Shown here piece by piece: positions 57,851 to 64,000 of a DNA stretch of 64,000 nt. The position numbers were made by a program, and so were the translations under genes. The notes under the pieces were generated by a model. That model saw only the letters and a program-made list of their open reading frames with translations. It was not told where the DNA came from and made no database searches. Origin of the DNA: Ruania zhangjianzhongii. GTDB lineage: Bacteria > Actinomycetota > Actinomycetes > Actinomycetales > Beutenbergiaceae. Numbering within the stretch: position 1 is the first letter of the stretch; each line of letters begins with the position of its first letter. The stretch is taken from positions 3,648,882 to 3,712,881 of the forward strand of contig NZ_CP042828.1 in assembly GCF_008000995.1 (NCBI RefSeq), written 5' to 3'.

Positions 57851-59383
57851 TCAGCCGAACTGCTCCTGCAGCCAACTGCTCCACCCCTCGGCGGTAAACG
57901 CTACGCCGTCGCGCTCGACCAGGGACCACAGCGGTTCCCCGGTTGCCAACGCCTCGTCCGCGAGCGCGTAGACATCCACTCCCAGGCTCTCGGCGTAGGC
58001 GTACAGACTGCCGCTGAGGGCATAGGCACAGGTGGCGTCGTCCGCGTCCACGAAGTCCTGTTCGGTGGGGAACGCGCTGTCCATCTCCGCTACACAGCCC
58101 CGCAACGTGCGGCCGGTGACTCGCAGGCGCGGTGCGTAGGTGCCGCTGCCCTGGAACAGCGACTCGTTGTAGGTCGCCCACCCTTCGGCGATCACTGACG
58201 AGGAGCCCGATCCGTGCGGCACGTTGGTGACGTGGATCGCGTGGACGAACTCGTGCACCAGGGTGTCGGTGGTGTCGGCGATGCCGTACTGCAGCCCGTT
58301 CGGGCCGACGGTCAGGATCCCGCCGGCGTTGGTCATCCGGTTCCCGGTGGCGATGCTCGGGTCGAGTCCGGGTGCGGCCAGCGGGCGGCTCTGCGGGAAC
58401 ATCGTGCCCGCCCGGTCACCGATCCATCCGGCGAGATCCTCGGCGTCGATGAACCAGGAGTTGAACCGGTCGTCGGTATCGGTCACGAACGTGAGGTATC
58501 GGTTCGCGTTCGCGACGCCGGTCCGCTCCTGGTAGGTCTCGGTGACCCACTGCGCGGCCTCCTCGGCGGCACCGGCGGTCTCGTCCACCAGGTCCCGCTC
58601 GTCGGCGTATCCGGCCACGACGGCGTGGTCGCCGATCACGGCGTACAGCGGCTCCAGGTCCCACGGTGCGGTGTAGCGCTGCGGCTGCCACCCGGTGATC
58701 ACCCCACTGGCGCCGTCGTCGGTGACATGGATCGTGACCTGGTAGAGGTTCGCCGGTGCGTAGCTGAGCCCAGCGTCCGGGTGCGCGGAGTCGGCCGGGA
58801 TCTGCGGCGAGCCGGCGGTCACGGCGCCGAGGAGCACCTGCTGGGTGACGGTGTTGTCGGAGTAGTCCGACGTCTGCGGCGCCTGCAGGGAGATCGCCCC
58901 AGTGGTCCAGCCCAGGGTGTCCATGTTGTCCCACCACAGTTCCAGCGGCTCCACGGCAGCGCCGTCGACGTAGCTGAAGAAGGTCTCCCGGTCCCGGGCC
59001 GCGAGCGCCTCGTTCAGCCGAGTGATCAGGTGCTCGCCGGTGAACTCCCCGCTCGGTGCCGTGTTCGGCTGCCCGTAGCCGTCCTCCCCTTGGGTCACTG
59101 TGGGTGGCGTGGTCGGTGGCGTGTCCCAGGGCCGCCGTTCCTGTTCGGCCACGGTGACGGCGCCCATCACCGCCACCGCGACCACCAGGACCGTGATCAG
59201 CGCCCAGGCCCAGCCGGGCGTGTGCGGGCGGGGCCGATGTGGCGGTGGCGGGAACTGGGGCGGCGGGTAGTAGGGCGCCGGCTGGTAGGAGTAGCCGGCC
59301 CCTGGATCCGGGGGAAGGTAGGCGCCCGGGTGCGACGGCGGTGCGTACGACCCGTGCTGCGAAGGCCGACTCGCATCACCCAT
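57851..59383 (-). CDS. Membrane-anchored putative gluzincin metallopeptidase (paralog B)
   Basis: 510 aa. A ~55-residue Pro/Tyr-rich cytoplasmic N-terminus, one membrane helix (~58-78), an Asp/Thr-rich linker, then a large outside domain. Near residue 376 HEFVHAIHV gives HExxH, followed by EGWATYNES as the likely Glu ligand, so a gluzincin-type active site. Two Cys (RGCVAEM, DATCAYAL) may form a disulfide. It is homologous to its upstream neighbour over the whole outside domain (LWWDNMDTLG, SGSLYAYAESLGVD). Its ATG overlaps that gene's stop by 8 nt. Confidence 0.75.
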   Translation of the reverse strand: MGDASRPSQHGSYAPPSHPGAYLPPDPGAGYSYQPAPYYPPPQFPPPPHRPRPHTPGWAWALITVLVVAVAVMGAVTVAEQERRPWDTPPTTPPTVTQGEDGYGQPNTAPSGEFTGEHLITRLNEALAARDRETFFSYVDGAAVEPLELWWDNMDTLGWTTGAISLQAPQTSDYSDNTVTQQVLLGAVTAGSPQIPADSAHPDAGLSYAPANLYQVTIHVTDDGASGVITGWQPQRYTAPWDLEPLYAVIGDHAVVAGYADERDLVDETAGAAEEAAQWVTETYQERTGVANANRYLTFVTDTDDRFNSWFIDAEDLAGWIGDRAGTMFPQSRPLAAPGLDPSIATGNRMTNAGGILTVGPNGLQYGIADTTDTLVHEFVHAIHVTNVPHGSGSSSVIAEGWATYNESLFQGSGTYAPRLRVTGRTLRGCVAEMDSAFPTEQDFVDADDATCAYALSGSLYAYAESLGVDVYALADEALATGEPLWSLVERDGVAFTAEGWSSWLQEQFG

Positions 59384-60881
59384 AGGTCGAATGTACCCAG
59401 TCTTCCCATCCCGCCTGCGCCACGTCCGGGCCGGCCAGGTGCTCGCTCACTTCGATCAGCGACTGCCCGGAACTGCGGGCCTGCCGAGCGAGCTCGAACG
59501 GGTCCACACCACGCTCGGCGGCGTAGGCGTACACGCTGGCGCTGAGGGCGTAGGCGCAGAAGATGTCCGCGCCGTCGGTATCGAAGGCATCATCGCTGGG
59601 ATAGCCCCAGCCATCGGCGAGACACTCCTCGATCCGCTCCGCCCGCCAGGAGCCCGGTGGCGCGAACTCGCCGCTCGAGTCCCACAGTTCCTGCAGGTAC
59701 TCGGCCCAGCCTTCGCTGATCACCCGGGACCGGTCCTGCGGCACCGGGAGCCAGGCGAAGTCCACTGCGTGGGTGAGCTCGTGTGCGGTCAGTGAGCGGA
59801 AGGCCTCGGGCGAGTCCAGTCCGCCCGGACCCACGATCACCACTGTGGAGCCCCACTGGGTCTCCTCGTCGGTAGCGATCCGCGGGTGCAGCCCTGGCGC
59901 CTCGCCCAGGCGCAGCAACGGGATGGTGAACCCGGCGAGCTCATCGTTGTGGTCGCCGGTGTCGAACCAGGTGCCGGCGCGCTCGGGGTCCTCGGTGAGG
60001 AAGAGGGTGAACCGGTCGATCGGCGATCCGTGCTCGGCATCGGCGTACCGGTCCAGCACCCAGCTGGCTGGCTCTTCGGCGGCGCCGGCGAACTCCTCGA
60101 GCAGCTCCGCTTCGTTGGCGTCGCTGGCCACCAGCACGTGCTCGGTCTGCACCGCGGCCAGCCGGCCCTGGTCCCACGGCTTGACCGGGTCGGTGGGACG
60201 CCAGCCGCTGATCACCCCCTCCCCGGCCGCTGAGACCGAGATGGTGATCCGGTACCGGGCGGCGGCCACCAGGTACTGGCCCGCGTCGGCGTACTCGGAG
60301 TCGTCCCCGGCCCGCGGGGTACCGAGCGTGATCGCGCCCAGCCGGATGGTCAGATCGGCCGAGCCACCCGGCCCCAGCCCGTCCAGCGTGCCCGACTCCA
60401 CGGACAGACCGGCGCCGCTCATCCCGAGCGTGGCCATGTTGTCCCACCACAGGTTCAGCCCGTCGACAGCACCCGGTCCGACAAGCTCGAAGAAGCGCTC
60501 GCGGTCCGCATCCGCGAGCGCTTCGTTCAGCATGCGCAGGAAGCCCGTCGCGGTGAACGGCGCACTCCCTCCACCGTTCTCGGTGCCCGAGGAGGGTGGA
60601 CTGGCACTCGGCTGCGGGATCGCGGTGGCGGCCGGTGGCGGCGCCGGATCGGTCTCGGTGCTGCCGGAGAGCAGCATCGGAAGATACTGCAGCCCGCCGA
60701 GCACCACGGCGGCCACGGCAACGATGGCGATCACCGCGCCCGGCCACTTGCGCCGCTGTCGCAGCGGCTGGTCATCCGGCCGCTCGCCCAGGTGCCCGCC
60801 CGGCCGCTCGGGCAGACCGGAGGCGGGTTCCGCACCGGTTCGATCCCCGGCTTGTTCCTGCCCCGGATCATGACCGGTCAT
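59376..60881 (-). CDS. Membrane-anchored putative gluzincin metallopeptidase (paralog A)
   Basis: 501 aa. Charged N-terminus (~45 residues), one membrane helix (~48-68), a Pro/Ser-rich linker and an outside domain like that of paralog B (LWWDNMATLG, SASVYAYAAERGVD). Near residue 365 HELTHAVDF supplies HExxH and EGWAEYLQ the likely third ligand. Two Cys (EECLADG, DIFCAYAL) match those of paralog B. No named family recognised. AAGGGG is about 8 nt upstream of the ATG. It is the first of a two-gene operon, divergent from greA. Confidence 0.75.
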   Translation of the reverse strand: MTGHDPGQEQAGDRTGAEPASGLPERPGGHLGERPDDQPLRQRRKWPGAVIAIVAVAAVVLGGLQYLPMLLSGSTETDPAPPPAATAIPQPSASPPSSGTENGGGSAPFTATGFLRMLNEALADADRERFFELVGPGAVDGLNLWWDNMATLGMSGAGLSVESGTLDGLGPGGSADLTIRLGAITLGTPRAGDDSEYADAGQYLVAAARYRITISVSAAGEGVISGWRPTDPVKPWDQGRLAAVQTEHVLVASDANEAELLEEFAGAAEEPASWVLDRYADAEHGSPIDRFTLFLTEDPERAGTWFDTGDHNDELAGFTIPLLRLGEAPGLHPRIATDEETQWGSTVVIVGPGGLDSPEAFRSLTAHELTHAVDFAWLPVPQDRSRVISEGWAEYLQELWDSSGEFAPPGSWRAERIEECLADGWGYPSDDAFDTDGADIFCAYALSASVYAYAAERGVDPFELARQARSSGQSLIEVSEHLAGPDVAQAGWEDWVHSTYG

Positions 60882-60940
60882 CGGTGCCCCTTGGCCGTCA
60901 AGTAGCGTTTCTCGGGCAGCCTAGCCGTCCGCCCGAGCGT

Positions 60941-60997
60941 ATAATGGCCCACGGCCAGGATTGACGTTGACCACCGGTGCCGCGGAATCGCTATGAT
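60941..60997 (+). promoter_or_regulatory. Two tandem greA promoter candidates
   Basis: A perfect TATAAT at 60941-60946 and TATGAT at 60992-60997, the latter preceded by TTGACC at 60967 with a 19-bp spacer. Transcripts would carry leaders of about 120-170 nt before greA, unlike the leaderless genes elsewhere. Confidence 0.5.
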
Positions 60998-61121
60998 GGT
61001 TCTTTCCGCCGCCCCGGCGCGGCCGCATCGGTAGCCAGCCCGGGGACCGGAGTTTCGCACAGCCATCCCGAGTTTGCGCCGTCGCAGCCGCCTGTCGGCA
61101 TGACGAAATGAAGGAGGAACC

Positions 61122-61601
61122 GTGTCCGAAACCACATGGCTCACTCAGGATGCGTATGACCGCCTGAAGGGCGAGTACGACCACCTCGTCGGTGTGGGAC
61201 GGACCGACATCGCCGACAAGATCGAGTCTGCTCGCGAAGAGGGTGACCTCAAGGAAAACGGCGGCTACCACGCCGCCCGTGAGGAGCAGGCCAAGCAGGA
61301 GGCCCGGATCCGGCAGCTCGACGAGCTGCTCCGCAACGCTCAGGTGGGCGAGGCTCCTGCCGACGACGGCGTGGTCGAGCCCGGCATGGTGGTGACGGTC
61401 TCCCTGGCCGGTGAGGACCTCACCTTCCTGCTCGGCTCCCGCGAGGTCGCCGGAGACACTGACCTGGACGTCTACTCCTCCGGTTCACCGCTCGGCGCAG
61501 CGATCCGGGACAAGAAGGTCGGCGAGACGGCCGAGTACGCCACGCCGAACGGGAAGATGCTGAAGGCGAAGATCCTCAAGGCGACGCCGTACTCCAGCTG
61601 A
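61122..61601 (+). CDS. greA: Transcription elongation factor GreA
   Basis: 159 aa. N-terminal coiled coil with the tip acidic residues in SAREEGDLKENGGYHAAREE (residues ~37-56), then the C-terminal FKBP-like domain (VVTVSLAGEDLTFLLGSRE, SPLGAAIRDKKVGE). It rescues backtracked RNA polymerase by stimulating transcript cleavage. The GTG at 61122 has AAGGAGG about 7 nt upstream. Neighbour of the DUF4307 and mca genes, as in mycobacteria. Confidence 0.96.
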   Translation: MSETTWLTQDAYDRLKGEYDHLVGVGRTDIADKIESAREEGDLKENGGYHAAREEQAKQEARIRQLDELLRNAQVGEAPADDGVVEPGMVVTVSLAGEDLTFLLGSREVAGDTDLDVYSSGSPLGAAIRDKKVGETAEYATPNGKMLKAKILKATPYSS

Positions 61602-61638
61602 GGCACGCGCAAGCGCGCCCGCGCGACGCCCGAGGCAG

Positions 61639-61696
61639 ACGCCCGTCTGAGTAGTGGGCCTCAGCGACAGCCGAGCCCCACTACTCAGACGGGCGT
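61639..61696. terminator. Long hairpin between converging greA and ilvA
   Basis: A perfect 20-bp stem (left arm 61639-61658 begins ACGCCCGTCTG, right arm 61677-61696 ends AGACGGGCGT) around an 18-nt loop. It lies between two gene ends and can terminate both. No U-tract. Confidence 0.85.
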
Positions 61697-61751
61697 TCAG
61701 TTGGAGAGCACCCGGCACCCGCCAGGTTCAGTTGGAGAGCACCCGGTACCC
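61695..61751. repeat. Duplication of the ilvA 3' end
   Basis: A 26-bp segment starting GTTCAGTTGGAGAGC occurs at 61695-61720 and 61726-61751, one base different. The second copy is the true end of ilvA (codons for RVLSN and the TGA at 61728-61730); the first is a downstream extra copy next to the hairpin. Confidence 0.85.
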
Positions 61752-62936
61752 GGACTCCTCCAGCTCGACGAGTACCTCGCTGCAGTGCCCCGGCCCCTTG
61801 GCCTCGCACTCCACCGCGATATCCACCTCGTCCACGGCCAGCCCGACGGCGGTACGTACGTGGGCTACTTCGAGCACGTTGGCATCCAGGTCCGCCAGGC
61901 AACGCAGCAGCGCGGCCAGATGGCCCGGTGTGTCCCGGACCCGCACCTTGAACTGCAGGAACCGGCCAGCGGCCGCCATCCCGTGCCGGAGCACCTTCAT
62001 CAGCACCAGCGGATCGACGTTCCCCCCGGAGAGAATCACCACGACCGGTCCCTCCAGCCGGCCCGGTCGCCGCATCAGCTCGGCCACCCCTGCCGCACCG
62101 GAGGGTTCCACCACGAGCTTGGCCCGCTCGGCCAGCACGAGCAAGGCCCGGGAGAGGTCCTCCTCGCTGACTGTCTCCACCCGGCGCACGTGCTCGCGGA
62201 CGATCCCCAGCGGCACCTGCCCCGGGGTGCCGATCGCGATCCCGTCGGCCATGGTGTGCATGCTCTCCAGCGGCACCGGGCGGCCCGCGGCCAGAGATGC
62301 CGGATAGGCGGCAGCTCCCTCGGCCTGGACGCCGACGATCTGCACCTCGGGGCCCAGCGTGGCGTGCGCGGCGGTCGCGATGCCGGCGAGCAGGCCGCCG
62401 CCGCCGGTGGGCACCACGATGGTGCGTGCGGTCGGTACCTGCTCGGCCACCTCGAGGGCCACGGTCGCCTGCCCGGTCACGATGTCCTCGTGGTCGAACG
62501 GGTGGATCACCACCTGGCCGGTGCGCTCGGACTCGGCTCGGGCCTCGGCGAGGGCCTCGTCCACCGTCCGGCCGTGGATGCGTACCTCGGCGCCGTAGCC
62601 GCGGGTGGCAGCGAGCTTGGGCAGTGCAGCGCCCTGTGGCATGTAGATCGTGGCGGAGATGCCCAGCAGCCGAGCGGCCAGGGCCACCCCCTGGGCGTGG
62701 TTACCGGCACTGGCCGCGAGCACGCCGGCAGCCTTCTGTTCGTCACTGAGCCGGCACATCCGGGTATAGGAGCCGCGGATCTTGAACGAGCCACCGGTCT
62801 GCAGGTTCTCGCACTTCAGCCACACCTCGGCCCCGGCGAGCTCGCTGATCGCGCGGCTGTACTGCACCGGGGTCTCCTGCACCACCGGCCGCAGTGCGGC
62901 AGCAGCCTCTCGAATCGCCTCGATCGTCACGCTCAT
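61728..62936 (-). CDS. ilvA: Threonine ammonia-lyase (IlvA/TdcB) with C-terminal ACT domain
   Basis: 402 aa. PLP Lys in GGSFKIRGSYTRM near residue 52, SAGNHAQGVALAARLLG, the phosphate loop VPTGGGGLLAGIA, and a C-terminal ACT domain (~325-402; FKVRVRDTPGHLAALLRCLA). It converts threonine to 2-oxobutanoate, the first step of isoleucine synthesis, or acts in degradation; a single ACT domain resembles the shorter TdcB-like form with regulatory tail. Its ATG overlaps the stop of the AI-2E family gene by 4 nt. Confidence 0.92.
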   Translation of the reverse strand: MSVTIEAIREAAAALRPVVQETPVQYSRAISELAGAEVWLKCENLQTGGSFKIRGSYTRMCRLSDEQKAAGVLAASAGNHAQGVALAARLLGISATIYMPQGAALPKLAATRGYGAEVRIHGRTVDEALAEARAESERTGQVVIHPFDHEDIVTGQATVALEVAEQVPTARTIVVPTGGGGLLAGIATAAHATLGPEVQIVGVQAEGAAAYPASLAAGRPVPLESMHTMADGIAIGTPGQVPLGIVREHVRRVETVSEEDLSRALLVLAERAKLVVEPSGAAGVAELMRRPGRLEGPVVVILSGGNVDPLVLMKVLRHGMAAAGRFLQFKVRVRDTPGHLAALLRCLADLDANVLEVAHVRTAVGLAVDEVDIAVECEAKGPGHCSEVLVELEESGYRVLSN

Positions 62937-64000
62937 GTGCGCCTGGCCCGCACCCGTTGGATCAGTGGCGGTATCTCCCGGTGCGGATCCTGGCCGCCGT
63001 TGAGATAGTGCAGCACCGTATTCGCCACCGCCACCACGGGTACTGCGAACAGGGCGCCGACCACGCCACCGACGATTGTTCCGGTGGACACGGCGAGCAG
63101 CACCGCCACCGGGTGCAGCTTCAGCGCCCGGCTCATCAGCAGCGGTTGGAGCAGATTGCTCTCCGCCTGCTGGACGAGCAGCACCACACCGAGCATCGCC
63201 AGGGCGATCCAGATGCCCTGGTCCACCAGTGCCACGGCGACCGCTACCGAGCCGGTCACCACGGCACCGACGATCGGGATGAACGATCCGAGGAACACCA
63301 GCACACCGAGCGGCAGCGCCAGCGGTACGCCGAGCAACCATGCGCCCAACCCGATGCCGACGCCGTCGATGAAGGCCACCATGATCTGGGTGCGGGCGTA
63401 GCTACTGAGGCTGAACCAGGCCTTCTGCCCAGCCACGTCCACGCGGTCGCGAGCGACCTGCGGGAACAGTTTAACCAGCCAGCTCCAGATGGTCGAGCCG
63501 TCCTTGAGGAAGAAGAACAGGCAGAACAGCGCGATCAGCGAGCCGGCGAGCACGTTGCCCACCGAGGTACCGACCGAGAGCGCACCCGAGGCGATGGTCT
63601 GCGCGTTCGACTCCAGCTGCGCCTGGATCTGCTGGACGTAGGTATCGATGTCCTCCTGGCTGAGTTGCAGCGGACCGGTGGACAGCCAGCTGAGCAGCCT
63701 CTGGATGCCCTCCCAGGCGGTCGCACTCAGATCTCGGATACCGGAGGCGATCGACGCGCCGGCCAGGGTGAGCAGCCCACTCAATAGCAGGACCATGGTC
63801 AGCAGGGTGATGAGGGTTCCGGCCGTCCGCGGAATCTTGTGCCGCTCCAGCCAGTTCACCGCAGGGCCGAGCAGCGAGGTGATCAGTGCAGCCACGAGGA
63901 TCGGCACGACGACCGTCTTGATCTGGATCAGCCCGTACCCAGCAACCACTCCGGCGGCGACGATCACCAGGAACCGCCAGGACCAGGCAGCCATTCCGCT
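62933..64000 (-). CDS. AI-2E (YhhQ/PerM-type) family transporter (5' end beyond window)
   Basis: At least 354 aa with seven to eight hydrophobic segments in the AI-2E exporter pattern: the paired N-terminal helices, a periplasmic helical stretch (LSQEDIDTYVQQIQAQLESN), then FCLFFFLKDG and the conserved ending VGVLFAVPVVAVANTVL-like block. The family exports diverse small molecules, and in some bacteria AI-2. An ATG at 63994 is in frame, but the frame stays open to the window edge, so the true start is probably outside. Operon with ilvA. Confidence 0.85.
   Translation of the reverse strand, partial: SGMAAWSWRFLVIVAAGVVAGYGLIQIKTVVVPILVAALITSLLGPAVNWLERHKIPRTAGTLITLLTMVLLLSGLLTLAGASIASGIRDLSATAWEGIQRLLSWLSTGPLQLSQEDIDTYVQQIQAQLESNAQTIASGALSVGTSVGNVLAGSLIALFCLFFFLKDGSTIWSWLVKLFPQVARDRVDVAGQKAWFSLSSYARTQIMVAFIDGVGIGLGAWLLGVPLALPLGVLVFLGSFIPIVGAVVTGSVAVAVALVDQGIWIALAMLGVVLLVQQAESNLLQPLLMSRALKLHPVAVLLAVSTGTIVGGVVGALFAVPVVAVANTVLHYLNGGQDPHREIPPLIQRVRARRT

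Noticed and set aside
1-64000. tRNA, rRNA, riboswitch or CRISPR loci
   Set aside because: I looked for cloverleaf ends, conserved rRNA segments and spaced repeats by eye and saw none; a covariance-model scan would be needed to exclude small RNAs.

Overview
The window is high-GC DNA with tightly packed genes, frequent 4-nt start/stop overlaps and many GTG starts. A mycothiol conjugate amidase (mca) next to a DUF4307 gene, a PIN-PhoH protein, an XRE-MurA fusion and an NhaA-thioredoxin fusion indicate a mycothiol-making actinobacterium. A Micrococcales lineage is my inference. No rRNA, tRNA, CRISPR array or phage gene was seen.

Layout. 1-13 kb: an RclA-like flavoprotein, NhaA-thioredoxin, several small membrane proteins, a cyclase-family hydrolase, an acyltransferase, a double GNAT acetyltransferase, DoxX, DUF2798, and an autoregulated tetR-hydrolase-hydrolase operon. 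13.7-30 kb is a patchwork of accessory modules: a broken multicopper oxidase, four regulator/target pairs with visible operators (HXXEE/TetR, TetR-SDR, MFS-MerR, NmrA/TetR), unrecognised proteins, a VapBC/FitAB toxin-antitoxin pair, remnants of a HepT toxin and probably of a transposase, a 45-bp direct repeat, and a higB-higA-aadA-like operon. 30.4-64 kb is core genome: ychF, an ABC exporter, ATP-grasp/CocE, rmuC, a SorC regulator, a GT39 transferase, ispH, a helicase-BRCT protein, xseA-xseB-pfkB-carbonic anhydrase, XRE-MurA, PIN-PhoH, a cis-prenyltransferase, hlyIII, ppk2, a nitrilase, mca, DUF4307, two tandem metallopeptidases, greA, ilvA and an AI-2E exporter. From memory, the ychF, ispH, xseAB, phoH2, prenyltransferase, hlyIII, mca, DUF4307 and greA set also clusters in the Rv1080-Rv1112 region of Mycobacterium tuberculosis, which supports vertical inheritance of this half.

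Regulation. About 18 genes start 6-8 nt after a TANNNT (or GATACT) hexamer, as expected for leaderless transcripts. Several operators overlap these promoters: a 22-bp perfect palindrome at XRE-MurA, a MerR-type 19-bp-spacer promoter with a central dyad at the MFS-merR operon, and inverted repeats at four TetR genes and at vapBC. Gene ends are often marked by long, perfectly paired GC-rich hairpins without a U-tract.

The points most worth a second look are XRE-MurA with its palindrome, the higBA-aadA operon, the mosaic repeats at 16.5, 25.3, 28.0 and 29.6 kb (some resembling the 3' end of ychF), the ATP-grasp/CocE pair, the tandem gluzincins and the helicase-BRCT fusion. I cannot confirm any of these as a new system from sequence alone.
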